Source: Coptis chinensis (lineage: Eukaryota > Streptophyta > Magnoliopsida > Ranunculales > Ranunculaceae). From it: a DNA stretch of 64,000 nucleotides. Where the stretch lies: assembly GCA_015680905.1 (NCBI GenBank), contig CM027380.1, positions 35,208,001-35,272,000 on the forward strand, given 5' to 3'. The position numbers and the translations under genes are program-made. How positions within the stretch are numbered: position 1 is the stretch's first letter; each line of letters begins with the position of its first letter. Shown here in pieces: positions 33,246-46,617 of the stretch. The notes beneath the pieces are model-generated. The model saw only the letters and a program-made list of their open reading frames with translations, was not told the origin of the DNA and ran no database searches.

Positions 33246-34731
33246 TGATAAACAATAAAAAGGGAATAGTCTACCTACGAAATGAACGATAAACTGAAAA
33301 CGTAAGTAAACTAAAACTATCTTATGTGCTTATGATTTATCAAAGATTCTACTCTCAATCCTATGAGATATAGTGGAGTAGGAAGGATTCGTTCCACTCC
33401 TAGTCCTTCCGCATGTTGTGTTTTCTAGTCTAATTACTCTACTCTAAGTCTAATGAGAGATTTACAAAGTGGCAACTAGACTACGATCCAACTACCCACA
33501 AGATGCACCTAGTCGGTTATCAAAATAACTATGGGAATGCTACGTTGATTCGATGATAAGGAGTTAGAGGGGGATTGATTCCACCATAACTCGACTTAAT
33601 CCTATTAACGACGAATCATCGTAATCCGACTTGAACTGCTTCGCAGAACAATTGGTTCTTCCTAATCCCTAATTACACATGACATTTCTACCAATTCATA
33701 ATTAGCATGTGAACGATTAAATCCATTCTCATGGTGAACTAATCGTTTCTAGAGTGGAAAGGAAATTACGATGACTCTACGATAATCGGAATCAAGCTTT
33801 CATCAAGGCTTCTCAACCCCCTCTAATGGAGGTTTAGCCGAGAATCATTACGCAATCATTTCCGATTAAAATAAAACTAAACATGATATAAAGAATTGAA
33901 ATTTACTAATCTAAATTAAACAATAATTAATATCGAATTAATAACTAAGAATTGAATACCAAGTAATAAATGAAATCAAATCTAACACAATGTAAATGAC
34001 AAGAATCGAAATTGACAAATAGCTATTTTATTTATCAAACTAATTAAGAACAATGATTCTAAGAGTTTAATCTAAAACAAGAATTGAATATAAACTAAAC
34101 TTAATTTAATTAAATAAAAACTAGATCTATAATTATCTATTGTTTTAGGTCTAACTAGCTACCATTAACAAAGAGCTAAGCTTTGGTTTTTATACTTTCA
34201 GATCAAAAAATCGTGCATGGGCTTGGAGCCATGTTTTGGGCCAGAGAATCAGGTCCAAAACCTAATTCTTTCAGTCCAAAAAGGCCTCTTCAGCTGCAGT
34301 TGGCTTCAATAGACTTTTCGTCCACTTCTGCTCCTCTGATTGGGTCAAGTCTTGCACCATTGGAAAGGTCTTTCCAAGCCGGTCGTTTTGACATAAGGTA
34401 GGCCCCATTCGAAGGTCTGAGTCCAAAGATATGGCCTTCGGAAGTTCTGCTGACTTGTGTGCTGTTTCTGCCCGTGTCGACTTTTCAGCTTTTGACCGGG
34501 CTTTAGGAAGGCTTTGTCTTCTTGAATCTTGGCCTTTAATCACGGAACTACTTAGTAACCGACCCTTGCTCCTTTATCTCGCTAAAGTGGCACATTTCTG
34601 CACATAATGGACTTTGAAACCTGAAATGCATAAAAACACGTAATCAGTGTTAACTCTTAATTATTACTCACATAATTGGTCTAAAAGTATGATCATTCAT
34701 AGGTTAAAACTACAGTTTTGGGCTCTTATCA
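33246..34731 (-). repeat. El-6 3' LTR
   Basis: 1486 bases, TGATAAACAAT to GGGCTCTTATCA on +. It is almost identical to 44268-45752. Confidence 0.95.
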
Positions 34732-36551
34732 AACCACCCCAAACAGCATTTTGCTTGTCCTCAAGCAAAGATGAGAAATTAGAATAAGTGACCAAAATGG
34801 AGTTCTATCTACTTCGTTTACTGAAAGTGCGATTGCATTGACCATATGCAACATGGCCTTAAACCACTAGGAATTCCCTAGTGGATGAGTTATAACCTCG
34901 TGAGAGTTTTCCAATGAAGGTACTCACAAACTTTATCTATACTACAACGACTAAGAAATAAAACTATTGTCTCCAGATTCATGCTCTAAATTAACTATAC
35001 CTCTCACTAGCAATGCATATAGAGTAATCAAGTCGAAACCTAAGCTAATATATGCATAATAATCAATCATCTACAATAAACATATATACAATAAGTAATA
35101 CTATGAAATGCCTAGCGGTGTTCGTTTTGAAACTTCGGAATAATAGCGCCCTTAAGTAGGTTCTCACAATAATAGTCAAGATACAACACTATGATTTTTC
35201 CACTCAAGTTCCGCTTACTCCAAAAGTCAAAGGCACACTTTACCTTACAATCTCAATGACAACAAGGAAGCCGGAGTCGATCAAACACATCTGCCACTTA
35301 CTATTACACTAACCTATTCCTAATTGAGCTAGAGGTCTTTATTAGGTGTTGCGGGGATTAGGAGATGGTTTAAGAAGGAAGGAAATGGATATTCAAAAAG
35401 GACAAGTCTGAGATAATAGAGTCTTCAGATTATGTAACTAGAGAAAACCTTGTTATTTACTTTTGCTTATACACTTTGTTTCCATCCTTAGCCATTTTTT
35501 TTTCCATTTTCTTTTCTTTGGCTTTTGACTCCCTTTTATTCTATTTTTGGAGTTTTTATTTTATTTCTATTTTTATTTTTCTTTTCTTTGGATGGAAACT
35601 TCTTTTCTTTATTTTCTGAAGCCATTAACTAACTTTTGTTTACACAAGTTTTTCTCTTCTTCTTTCTTCCTCATTCTATTTTCAGACTTATCTAAATTGG
35701 GTAGGTTGAATTTTTTATTTTGTTTTATTTTGTAACAGGGTAAAGGATTTGTGGTTTATGAAAGGCAAAAGAAAGGCTCAGAGGGGCGACTAGCGGAAAA
35801 TAATTCATAGGTTTGAATTTCTGGCTATATCGATCCAAAGAGGGCCTAAATTCCCGCTTAGGATATGACATAGTGATCAAGCAAGTGGACGTGTGATTTC
35901 TCTATCCGGATTTTACTTCTCCCTTGTGTCATTTCTCAAATGTTTCGCTCATATAAGGCTTTAGGCTATATTCTCACAGGATTTGTAGAATAAGTACTCT
36001 AGCCTAGATTTTAGAAACTTACTTCTAACAATCATAGATACTCATGTAATATATTTATAGATAGATGCAAAGATTATTACCTACATATTAACCTAAGTTC
36101 CTAACAATTATTCTGATGCAAAAGGTACGTAAGACTTTTAGATTGTTAAGAGCATAGAGAAGGAAAACAATACCAATATTCCTAAGTGTATAGCATGAAC
36201 TTATTTATTTATATTTTTGAATTTTTGAAATTTTAACTAGAAGACAAATGCATATTATACATATCTATATCCTAACAGATGCCTTAATTACACGTGTTTC
36301 TATGCCCCCCCAAACAAGAAGCATGCTTTGTCCTCAAAGTATTGTAAATAAAAAGGGTAGGAAAAATACCATTGAAACGTGTGAAATTCAGGAACATCTG
36401 CAAAACAAAGTTAGAACGTACTATTATAGGAAATAAAACTGACGAACTCTATAATGAAGTTCTACCCATTATGGGGTTAACAAGAATGAAATTGCTTGGG
36501 ACATAAGCGCATTAACTAACTAGAATGAAAACTTACCTTATCTCCCCGTGA
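34732..36551 (-). other. El-6 3' noncoding region and PPT
   Basis: No gene. The PPT complement AACCACCCCAAAC starts at 34732 (one G fewer than in El-5). A PPT-like tract is near 36303. A GTAAGTTTTC donor lies just downstream of ORF-B (~36530-36539). It is colinear with El-5 30621-32418. Confidence 0.75.
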
Positions 36552-37464
36552 TTACTCATCATCTTCCTCATCCTCTTCTTCCATAAAGAAGTGAGGTTCC
36601 TTTAGATCTGCCATGCCATGATAATTTGCCAGGCTTCCCGCCATTTATCATCTATTATTGCTAACCTATTAAGAGCCACTTGGTCTGACGGGGTGTAGGG
36701 TGCAACCTGATGAGGTTGTATCCTCCACCCTTGCCAAGTCATTGCACGGAAGGATCGAATAATACTATTGGTGGGTCATACAGTGTCGACCGTAATCCAA
36801 TCCGTGAAACGTGTACAAAAAACAGAAAAGAAACATAGCATAATACGGGAAACTAGAATAGGTTATGCCTCATGCTATGGGATCGAGCTAAACTAGACAT
36901 CAAGGTTCGGGGAAGGTCATGACATATACGTCCCGTGGCTAAATCAAGGAAAACGCTGCAAGTGGCATCATTCACAGAAGAAAAATGCCATTCCCCTAAA
37001 ATGTTTAGCATGATCCAAAACATAACAGTTCCTATGTTCATGGACAAGCTACCAAAAGCGACGTTATAGTCCCCTTGGTCCTCGATACGGAAAACGCCCA
37101 CCCCATACGACTCATGCAAAAACTCATAAGTGTAGACATACATATTATCTACCCAATAACACCATGGGTCTTGTATTTCAGCGGGCATAACAAGTCCAAG
37201 AACAATTGCTAGCAAGAACCTGGTAATTTCCATTGGTTCATTATCAATGTTGATGGAGAACACTTGTTCTCCATCTGGTCTTTCAAAGAAAATGCAGTTA
37301 TCGTAAAAATAAGATGCTAGTGTTGGAGAATAAAGTGCATCAGGTCTTACCATAAGCGGCTCCCAACCAACGTATGTGATCGCTTCGCGAAACCAAGCAC
37401 CATAAGTAGTGCTTTGGAACAAATCTTTGAAAGACTGTTCCGGTATCAATGTTGGAGATGTCAT
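36552..37464 (-). pseudogene. El-6 ORF-B, the best preserved copy
   Basis: From MTSPTLIPEQSFKDLF it stays open for about 200 residues: WFREAITYVGWEPLMVRP, YFYDNCIFFERPDGEQVFS, MEITRFLLAIVLGLV, FRIEDQGDYNVAFGSLSMNI. A 14-base deletion after SMRHN (~36860) shifts the frame. The remainder keeps FTDW, PYTPSDQVALNRLA and an acidic tail ending in EEDDE. The frame is also open upstream of this ATG (to 37539), but the MTSP start is the one shared with El-3, El-5 and El-7. No recognised domain; env position. Confidence 0.72.
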
Positions 37465-38262
37465 CTCAAAATTACGCTCTGGAATAGCTGCGAATGATCC
37501 GGAAACTACCCGCAGAAAACTGGAATTTTTCAGGTCCACGGAAGTCGTATGCCGAAAAGCTCTGAAGAATTGAATTCCAGTTTTTGAGCTGGTCGCTACA
37601 CCTTTGGCGAAAAGCCCGAAAAAAAACTGAAAAAATTGCAGAGAGCGCCGAAAAATCTTTGGAGTTCTTTCTTGAAACTTCGGAAAATGAGACGAAACGT
37701 GGGATTCATGGGAGTGAACGGTGAGTTATGGAGGTTAGGTGTATTATGAGTTGTGAGTGTAGAATGTATGAAGTTTATATAGGTTTTAAGTTACTAAAAC
37801 GGATCGGGAAGTTGCCAAAAGGTTTTTACGGCAGTTTTCGGAAATACCAAAATTTCCAAACCCGAAAACGGAAACAACTCATTTTCTTGATTCTAAAACA
37901 AACCTAGTATCTTATAGGTTGAATTAATGATAGAATCTACCTATTTAATCGATATTTCATCCTACCATGATACTTATTCATAGATATGCCTAAACGGCCA
38001 TATTTTCACATTGACTCCGCAATAAATTCTAAGACGAGGGTCATATAAAAATCATCTTTGGAATAGATAAAACCACCCCCAACAATTTGGGAAGGTGGGA
38101 TCAATATTAAACAACCACGATAATGAAAATAACCACATTATATTAAAATTTTCATTCGGCACATTTCACTACAAAATTCAAATTACGAAATAAAACTTAC
38201 ATGAAAATAAATGACAATAATGAAACTACAAATAAAAAATAGAGCATCAAACTATACTATCT
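37465..38262 (-). other. El-6 ORF-B leader
   Basis: It holds TATATAAA on minus at 37774-37781, followed by CTTCATACATTCTACACTC, matching El-5 46155-46162 and El-7 52662-52668. A PPT-like tract is near 38073. The GC-rich repeat typical of other copies is largely absent here. Confidence 0.55.
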
Positions 38263-39428
38263 CTAATCACTCCCCAGATCGGGTAGCAGAGGGGGCACAC
38301 GATCCGGAGATAGCTCCTCGATCTCCCGATGGGCCAAGCACCATCCGGCCCTTCGGCGGCGACGCTCCAGGCCTCCTCGATGGTGTGTCCTCGGACGGAG
38401 AATCCCGTGAGGTGGGAATCGTGTAAGCATCTCGGCCCGAATCGGCGCCGAAGCTTCTAGCTCGGCCCTCATCCGTTCCCACCTCTCATCCTCTCTCGTA
38501 ATGCGGATCTCGGTTATGATGCATCATTTCTGTCGAGTCCGGAGGTCTTCGCAGATAGTGTTGAGCTTAACGCGATGCCACGATGAATCACAGCCATGCG
38601 TTACGATCCGACCAAAGACCTCTCCAAGGCATCCGCATCAAAACACGTCAAGTCCTCCTCATCCTCCGAGGCATTCTCGTTTCCCCCATCATCCTCAGCA
38701 TTCTCGTTTCCCCCATCCTCCTCGTCTTCTTCTCTATCCTCAGCCAACCTCCAAACTCGTTGGACACACTCCTTATAGATGCGAGGGTTTCGGTGTAGGG
38801 TGATGTATGTCCTATCAGACGCCTGAGCTACTCTCAACTTTAGCATGATCTTGGTTATCAACACAGGTAGAGGTGCAACAGACTTCCCTACTCCCCTAAT
38901 CATGCTAAGTAAAAACTCCAAGATACAAAACTGGTACTTCTGCTCCTGGAGTATCGATAAGATGTGGAGGCAGTTCAGGCAGATGTCGCTGACCTTCTCC
39001 TTCCCCAGGATGTTTTGACCAATCCACTGAGCTGCAGCCAGCTGGTTGGTCCTAAGGGAAGCCTGACGAACACAATGCGATCTCGCATTGTAGTCCCCTT
39101 CTGTAACCGTCACGTTCATCAATGGCTCTACCCCATTATATTGGGACTCCTGCAACGTGACATCCAGATGGATTCTAGGCGAATGCCTAGAATCTCGATA
39201 ACAACCCGTCGTCACTTCCTTCCTCCTCTTCGCCACCACAACAAAAATCCTAGTCCCTTCTAACTCCCTCGTATTGTAGAACCGTCGGACTAAGTCCTCG
39301 TGGTAATAGGCTTCAGTCGAGTACCACAAGCTATTCCAGTCTCTACTGATCATTTCGTCACCGTAAAATGGCGCGAAGTGGTCGCCAGTAAAAGCTTGCT
39401 GCGGCAAAATTCGACGTTGTTGAGCCAT
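38263..39428 (-). pseudogene. El-6 ORF-A, conserved protein of unknown function
   Basis: It starts MAQQRRILPQQAFTGDHFAPF and is open for 275 residues. Blocks: EDLVRRFYNTRELEGTRIFV, NHLDATLQ-like HLDVTLQESQYNGVEPL, CVRQASLRTNQLAAAQWIG, FCILEFLLSMIRGVGKSVAPL, then an acidic repeat-like stretch (DEEDGGNENAEDDGGNENASE) and DLTCFDADALERS. A stop precedes a basic, Arg-rich tail. The pattern (VR-FY, then a G-IP turn) recalls plant 'putative transposon protein' families, but I cannot assign one. A compensated frameshift near 39210 alters about ten residues. Confidence 0.7.
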
Positions 39429-40497
39429 TTTAGTGTTTGGAATGTAGTGGGGGTTTAAATGGGATGTGGCGGTGGAATTTGTATCGACCGACCGGAAGCA
39501 AATAAAGTGGTGGTGGTGGCGACAAAGACCAAAAATTTTAATTTAATTTGATTTTCCGGTGGTTTTGTTGATGTAAATCGGTTAGTAGGGTGTGGGGCGG
39601 TCGGTTGAGAGTCGATTTAGGTTGGGTCTTGATTGTGGCGTGGGTAAATTTAGTTTTCTTTTTAATTTTATTTTGTTTTAGGTTTTGGAGCTTTGGTGGC
39701 GTTAATGGCGGTTTGAGAAGATGATCGCATTTGTTGGGCTAAGGTAAGGGTAGCTGAAAAGTCTGCTGGGGCGCTGGTTGGGCCCAAGCCCAAATCGAAA
39801 TTTGTGAATTTTTCGATTTTTAGCGAAACTTCAAATCAAAATTGCCGCTTAAGCCGTTCGGGTCCGATTTTTTGCGAATGAGATATGAAAATGATCAGGA
39901 GAGAATTTCCAATCCAATGATCCATAAAACACTCTATTCCGACCATGGATGACATATAAGATAGTGTAAAATGCCTCAAAATGCGTGCATGATGTACGTT
40001 ATGCGAACGACTAAACTCTAAATTCATAGATTATGTCAACCCGAATCGGAATACAATTAAACGGCCTAAGCAATTCTAATGGAACATAAAACATTTTAGG
40101 ACAGAAACACAAACACCCCACCCCTAAACAAATTTTTTACAACGAAGCTTAGAAAATTTGTTTTTAGCAGTGGGTCTTTTAAAGTCAGATTCCCGAGACT
40201 TCCTAGAATACTATGTTTATTATTTAATATTTTTTTCTTTTATAAGGAAAAACAATGAGCAAGAAGGACATAATTCACCCCGTAGAGAAACATGACTCAA
40301 AAATCCGAGAAAAACATGCAAGAGTGGAAAATGTGAATTATGTTATACGTGGACTTTAGGATCCGGTACTTACAGCCACACACTCCATAGGGAGGGCCCG
40401 ATTACCTTAATGGTGCACTCACCAATATATGGAAATGAAAGGAAATGCACCAAACACAAAAGTTGAGTCGTTTATAGTCAGATACTCGAGACTTTAT
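39429..40497 (-). other. El-6 region between the module and ORF-A
   Basis: No gene. It includes the conserved post-pol block (40280-40430) with GTGAGT (40418-40423) and GTAAGTACC on minus, a PPT-like tract near 40118, and a stretch conserved with El-5 57250-57560. Confidence 0.6.
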
Positions 40498-40692
40498 CTA
40501 AACATATGTATGAACATGCAGTTTATCATATATCAACAACCGAAATAGTTGTGGATCATTCCATAAATAAATATCACAAAAAATATATCCAAACACAATC
40601 AAGCACCAAGATTTCCTATGACGCAACCTAGTAAAATGAAAGCGAAGTCGGATAACCCTATTACTTAACCTAGCATGCACCTTCTTTTTCAT
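40498..40692 (-). CDS. El-6 small basic ORF, homologue of El-3 22578-22775
   Basis: It starts MKKKVHARLSNRVIRLRF and ends LRLLIY...HTYV-like, with CLIVFGYIFCDIYLW between. Length and layout equal the El-3 copy despite clear divergence. It is absent from El-5 and El-7. Whether it is translated is unknown. Confidence 0.4.
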   Translation of the reverse strand: MKKKVHARLSNRVIRLRFHFTRLRHRKSWCLIVFGYIFCDIYLWNDPQLFRLLIYDKLHVHTYV

Positions 40693-41218
40693 TTTTGAAC
40701 GAGAGGGTGTCCTAGTGAATAAGTGTGGAAGAGTGAATGGTTGTGTAGAATATGGTGGATATGGGTAAGTTGTAGAAGGAAAGTATGGAAAAAATGAGGA
40801 TGTGGGTTTAGCACAAAACTCATTCATAGTGTAGGTAGGGACTGTCTCAAGTCTGAAAATGAAGGTGTCAAACGCTTTGTCTTCTTCAAGTATTTGTTTT
40901 CTAGGTGAATTTAAAAATTATGAAGCCTGAAAGAAACAACAGGGGATCGAGTGCAAACTCGAGATTCCTTTGAAAGGGTGGAAGGAGGGAAGTCGAGTTG
41001 GATGTTGTGGAAAGTAGTTCTTGATAGGGTGAATCATGACCTGCTCTAAGAAACTCATCGAATTGCTCATCTAGATTGGTCATATCCTCGTTACTATGAT
41101 AGTCCTCTACATCTTTGAGAAAGTCATCTATCTCATCCTCATCCGTAATATGTGTATCGACTAGTGTAGGGATGGAAATATTGAGTCCTGAACTTCCAAA
41201 GGAAAGAAATTTGGGCAT
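40693..41218 (-). pseudogene. El-6 module-specific acidic ORF
   Basis: This is the counterpart of El-3 21924-22529. It starts in the linker HKFLSFGSS-like PKFLSFGSSGLN and passes into an acidic tract (TDEDEIDDFLKDVEDYHSNEDM). It contains PPFQRNLEFALDPLLF, and after a frameshift NMNEFCAKPTSSFFPYFPS-like sequence. No RT motif. Shared motifs with El-3 are PPFQRNLEF and NEFCAKPT. Confidence 0.5.
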
Positions 41219-43740
41219 ATGATTATCGGGGAATGTGTTGTTGAAATAATCTCGAGCAAAGCTCGATCATGCTAACCTCTCCATCCATAGACTAATCGGG
41301 TAACTTGTGTCTTTGTTTTAAAAACATTGACTTCAACAAACAAGATGGCCAAAAGACATGGACATTGAACCATCGCAGCAATTAATGAGCGCATTGGTAG
41401 TTGCCGAAAAAGGCGCCCTAAGATGATCGGACAGAGTCGTTAATCAATTCTCAGACGAGGATGACAAAATCAGCCGGATAGTAAAAATCCTGAATTTTAC
41501 CGAGAACATTTTCGGCGACACCCTTAGGATACTTAATAGACCGATCGACTAATTACAACGTCATTTTAGTGGGTTGCATCTCGTCTAGACCTATTTGTCT
41601 ATACAAATAAAAGCGGGGAGTAAGTTAACACTAGCCCCCAAGTCTAATAACGCGATCGTCAGATAAGAATCTCCTAAGGTGCATTATGCGATGGGGCGAC
41701 CGGGTCCTTGTACTTAACAATTCCATTATATTCAGATAAAGTTGGGGAATTGTTCGGTTAAAAAGTCGCCTTTTGGTATATTTGTCTTACGCCTAGTAGT
41801 ACACAATTCCTTAAGAAACTTAGCATGGTGTGGTAGCTTTTAATAGCTTCGAGGAAGGGAAGGTTTATAGTTAGATTCTTGAAAACATCTCTAATCTCCT
41901 CATAATTTGTATCCCTAGTTAACACGGCTAATTTTTGTGGAAACGGGTGGTTTTTGTCTATATTTAGCAATAGTATCACCGGATGTTTAACCGTGGCTTT
42001 ACTACGTTTCTTAGGTTGTGTTGTAACGGTACCTTTACAAAGGTAGGCTCTTCAGTTTCTATTTCATTATCTAGTAAAATAGCGGTGTAGGGGGGTTATT
42101 GGTGGGGTAACTATAGGCATAGTTACTTTGTTATCAACCACTCTGCCGAGCGGAGAGTGGTGATGGCCTTTAGCTCACCTACATTTCCATATTCATTACT
42201 AGTATTATCGGTTACCTCAAAGGTCGTGTTTTGTTGTTTTAGGATTAGGTATTCCGTGACCTGGAAACACACCTTTGGGTTGGGCTTTATCTTGAGCCAA
42301 CTGTTGGGTTAAATTATTAACGGATTGTAGAAGCTGTTGGTTAGATTGAGCCATGCTTTGGAAAAGTTTTTGGCTCACTTGTATGAAGGTGTCCAGACGA
42401 TCCGGTTGTGTGGGTGTAGTAGTCACGGGTGGTGTGACTTGAACTATTTCACTTGAATTATTTATGGGTGGATTTTGATAGTTATTATTTACCAGAACGA
42501 TACCTCTATTAGCATTATAATTATTATAACTACCTTGACCTTGTGCTTGACCTTGTCGAGGTTGCACTTGGTTGTTATAATTATTAAAATTACCCTGACC
42601 TTGTCCTTGTCGTGGTGGAGCTTGGTTAAAACTTTGTGTTGGCCTAACATATTGATTATTGTACCCTGGAGGTGTGACATGTTGGTTATTTCTCCAACAA
42701 AAGTTAGGATTTTGTCTCCAAGGGGCGTTAGGTTCACTATTAATGGAACAAGCCTGTTCATAGGCAATAGGACAAATTAAAGTCGGGATGCTCGAGGCTC
42801 AACCGAAACTACATGGATTTGAATTTACATTCATGACGGGGATAAGCTTTTGTTGAACAGAAATGGCCTCTACCTTTTTAGTGAGTGATTCGATTAGAGT
42901 TTTAAGCTCGGGATCGTGTTTAATTTCAAACATCCTGGCGGCCTTAATCGTATTTGATGAACTAGCGGGCGGTGGATATCATCTACCCCCCCGTTGTTAT
43001 TTAAACTTAGTTTGATCCTCTAAAATTTATAAGCCTCCGAGGGCTCCTTTGCTTAAGAAACTACCCCATTCATTATGTCTAGGACTTCTTTATGGTGGTG
43101 TAGAAGTAATTTGAAAAGGCCACGAACTAACGTGTCTTTAAGCTAAGTTATGATGTGGACACTCTATAAGGAGATCGGTGAAAGCGATTCCAAGCCTCTG
43201 AAAATGATTCATGAGGATTTTGTCGAAAAGAAATGAATCTTGGAAAGCATCTCATCCATCTTTAGGGGTGGGTAAAAATGTTCCATAAACAATTGAACAA
43301 GTTTAGCCCACGAGTCCACGTAATTAGGCGTTTGGGCGGTTAACCAAGACGCGCCTTTATCGGCTAAGGTGAAAGGGAATACCACGAGTTTAATTTGTTC
43401 CACACCAACCGTAGGATGGTGGAATGTTGTTACGACTTATTCAATCCTACGCGTATGTGATAAGGTTTTTCATGGTCTAATCCATGAAAACGGGGTAACA
43501 AATTAAAATATTTGGGGGATTCGAAATCCCCAATGGGTCTGCTAGAACGATGCAAGATTTGGGGCTATCGCTCAAGGCTTTGTAGAAGTCAGAGAGAGGA
43601 GTCTCTTCTTCGTCGGGCATTGTGTCAAGTGATGTGTGTGAAATAGTAGCTAGAGGTGTAGTAGGTGGTATACTAGATAGACTTGTTTGTTGACGTTGTT
43701 GTGTAATTACGTTCGGTGTTTTGTTCGCCGGACCTTAATC
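41219..43740 (-). pseudogene. El-6 gag and protease
   Basis: A Gag remnant from about 43740 (the basic N-terminus is decayed) through the capsid (WAKLVQLFMEHFYPPLK, 43209-43403), and an Asn/Gln-rich tail (42217-42567). The linker FPQKLAVLTRDTNYEEI is at 41758-41979. The protease motif LLDLGASVNLLP is near 41640, with the catalytic Asp kept. Many frameshifts make translation as one protein impossible. The zinc knuckle region (42790-42830) is disrupted. Confidence 0.85.
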
Positions 43741-44267
43741 TCATACAAGGCTAAAACCAAACTTAGCTAAACATATCAACACTCCAAACAATTACGGTAT
43801 ACTAGTATAAACCTCTAACGAGGAGATCGCGAGGTGTGGAAGAAAGGAATACGATTAGCGTCCTTGCTTCGCTTATGAATAGCGTCTTGTTTACGTGTGT
43901 TCGGTGTATATAACAAGTTAGAACAACGAAAAACTTGAAAAATCAAAGTTCGAGTCAAAACCTGTTGAATTCGGAAAAATTAGCAAAGGGCGCTTAGCTC
44001 TCTCATAGAAGCGTGATGCGCTCCGTGTAATTTTCAAATTACAGTGTTTTTTAGGGCTGGTCGCTCGTGTTCCAGTATATAGGCAGTGCGTGCGCTCATA
44101 TAAGCGTCGGTCCTTCGGTGTATTTTTGTCCGGAACTTTTCAACGATGAATCGAAAAACCACAGTATGAATCAAACCAGGGTGGGTGGGTGAAAATGGGA
44201 CTTTAAGAAAAGTACTTACACTACGAAAACAATGCGAAAGTGAAACTAAGATGGCAGCGGCGCCATT
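43741..44267 (-). other. El-6 leader and PBS
   Basis: No gene. The PBS is 44248-44265 (TGGCGCCGCTGCCATC on minus). A decayed GC-rich block lies at 43990-44110. Confidence 0.8.
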
Positions 44268-45752
44268 TGATAAACGATAAAAAGGAATAGTCTACCTTCG
44301 AAATGAACGATAAACTCAAAACGTAAGTAAACTAAAACTATCTTATGTGCCTATGATTTATCAAAGATTCTACTCTCAATCCTATGAGATATAGTGGAGT
44401 AGGAAGGATTCGTTCCACTCCTAGTCCTTCCGCATGTTGTGTTTTCTAGTCTAATTACTCAACTCTAAGTCTAATGAGAGATTTATGAAGTGGCAACTAG
44501 ACTACGATGCAACTACCCACAAGATGCAACTAGTCGGTTATCAAAATAACTATGGGAATGCTACGTTGATTCGATGATAAGGAGTTAGAGGGGGATTGAT
44601 TCCACCATAACTCGACTTAATCCTATTAACGACGAATTGTCGTAATCCGACTTGAACTGCTTCGCAGAACAATTGGTTCTTCCTAATCCCTAATTACACA
44701 TGGCATTTCTAGCAATTCATAATTAGCATGTGAACGATTAAACCCATTCTCATGGTGAACTAATCGTTTCTAGAGTGGAAAGGAAATTATGACGACTCTA
44801 CGATAATCGGAATCAAGCTTTCATCAAGGCTTCTCAACCCCCTCTAATGGAGGTTTAGCCGAGAATCATTACGCAATCATTTCAGATTAAAATAAAACTA
44901 AACATGATATAAAGAATTGAAATTTACTAATCTAAATTAAACAATAATTAATATCGAATTAATAACTAAGAATTGAATACCAAGTAATAAATGAAATCAA
45001 ATCTAACACAATGTAAATGACAAGAATCGAAATTAACAAATAGCTATTTTATTTATCAAACTAATTAAGAACAATGATTCTAAGAGTTTAATCTAAAACA
45101 AGAATTGAATATAAACTAAACTTAATTTAATTAAATAAAAACTAGATCTATAATTATCTATTGTTTTAGGTCTAACTAGCTACCATTAACAAAGAGCTAA
45201 GCTTTGGTTTTTATACTTTCAGATAAAAAAATCGTGCATAGGCTTGGAGCCATGTTTTGGGCCAGAGAATCAGGCCCAAAACCCAATTCTTTCAGTCCAA
45301 AAAGGCCTCTTCAGCTGCAGTTGGCTTCAACAGACTTTTCCTCCACTTTTGCTCCTCTGATTGGGTCAAGGCATGGACCATTGGAAAGCTCTTTCCGGGC
45401 CGGTCGTTTTGACATCAGGTAGGTCTCATTCCGAGGTCTGAGTCCAAAGATACGACCTTCAGAAGTTCTGCTGACTTGTGTGCTGTTTCTGCCCGTGTCG
45501 ACTTTTCAGCTTTTGACCGGGCTTTAGGAAGGCTTTGTCTTCTTGAATCTTGGCCTTTAATCACGGAACTACTTAGTAACCGACCCTTGCTCCTTTATCT
45601 CACTAAAGTGGCACATTTCTGCACATAATGGACTTTGAAACCTGAAATGCATAAAAACACATAATCAGTGTTAACTCTTAATTATTACTCACATAATTGG
45701 TCTAAAAGTATGACTGTTACAGGGTTAAAACTACAGTTTTGGGCTCTTATCA
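44268..45752 (-). repeat. El-6 5' LTR
   Basis: 1485 bases, near-identical to 33246-34731 and flanked on the right by CCCAC (45753-45757). Confidence 0.95.
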
Positions 45753-45850
45753 CCCACTTATATGATCACCTCACAAAACCACGCACCATAGGTGTCACTT
45801 TGGAACAAGTCTTCAAATGATTGCTCCAGTATGATACGGGGGGATGTCAT
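45753..45850 (-). pseudogene. El-5 ORF-B, 5' part
   Basis: It starts at 45850 with MTSP, then an ILEQSFEDLFQS block and TYGAWF, and runs into the CCCAC duplication. The rest is at 32419-33245. Confidence 0.75.
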
Positions 45851-46617
45851 CACAAAGCTACTCTTTAGAACAGTTGCAAAAGATCCTAGAACAACCCACA
45901 AAAAATCAAAATTTTTCGTGCCTATGGATGTCAGAGCGCGGGGTGCGCTCAGATTTGGTCTTGGTAGGGTGCGGGTCGTGCTCAGGTGAATTCGAGTTAC
46001 AATGTTTTGGGCGCAGGTAGCACTCTACTGGGGCGCAGGAGTGCTTCGAGCTGCTTGAGTGCTGAAATGAAGAAGAAAAAGAAGGAAAAAATTGGGAGTG
46101 AAAGGTGAGAGATGAAAGTGAGAGATGTGAGTTTTGTGTGGAGAATGAATGAAGTTTATATAGGTTTTGAGTTTCCAAAACGAATCGGCAACTTGCCAAA
46201 AAGCTTTAAGGCAATTGCCGGAAATAAAATATTTCCAAAACCGAAAATGGAAACAACCCATATTCTTTATTCTAAAACAAACCTAATATCTTTTAGGTTG
46301 AATTTAGGATAGTAATTACCTAACTCATTTAGATTTCATCCTATCATAATATCTACTCATAGCCATGCCAATATCGGCAACATTCCCAACAATTATCACA
46401 AAATTACATCTAAAAATGTGGATCATATAAAAATCATATTAAAAGAAATAATACCACCCCCAAACAATTTGGGAAGGTGGGATTAACACAAAAATCAATG
46501 CATAATTTGAAAAGAACCACTTAACTTAAAAATGAAATTCAATTACAATTAACTACTTAATTCAAATTTAACTATGGAATTCAAAAACATTAACATCCGA
46601 ATTAATAAAAAACAACA
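45851..46617 (-). other. El-5 ORF-B leader
   Basis: A GC-rich block lies at 45925-46045 and TATATAAA (minus) at 46155-46162. A PPT-like tract is at ~46453-46465 (ACCACCCCCAAACAATTTGGG on +). No gene. Confidence 0.6.

Larger units (their letters stand above)
33246..45752 (-). mobile_element. El-6: full-length, RT-less Athila-like retrotransposon
   Basis: 12,507 bases with LTRs of 1486 and 1485, PBS, gag, PR, the novel module, ORF-A, ORF-B, PPT, and the duplication CCCAC. RT, RH and IN are absent and replaced by the module seen in El-3. By eye about ten differences separate the first ~280 bases of its LTRs, so it is a fairly recent insertion into El-5 ORF-B. Gag is heavily frameshifted, while ORF-A and ORF-B are nearly open. 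Confidence 0.95.

Noticed and set aside
38211..38803. Plus-strand ORFs across El-6 ORF-A
   Set aside because: They are the shadow of the minus-strand ORF-A C-terminal region, which has homologues in El-5 and El-7.
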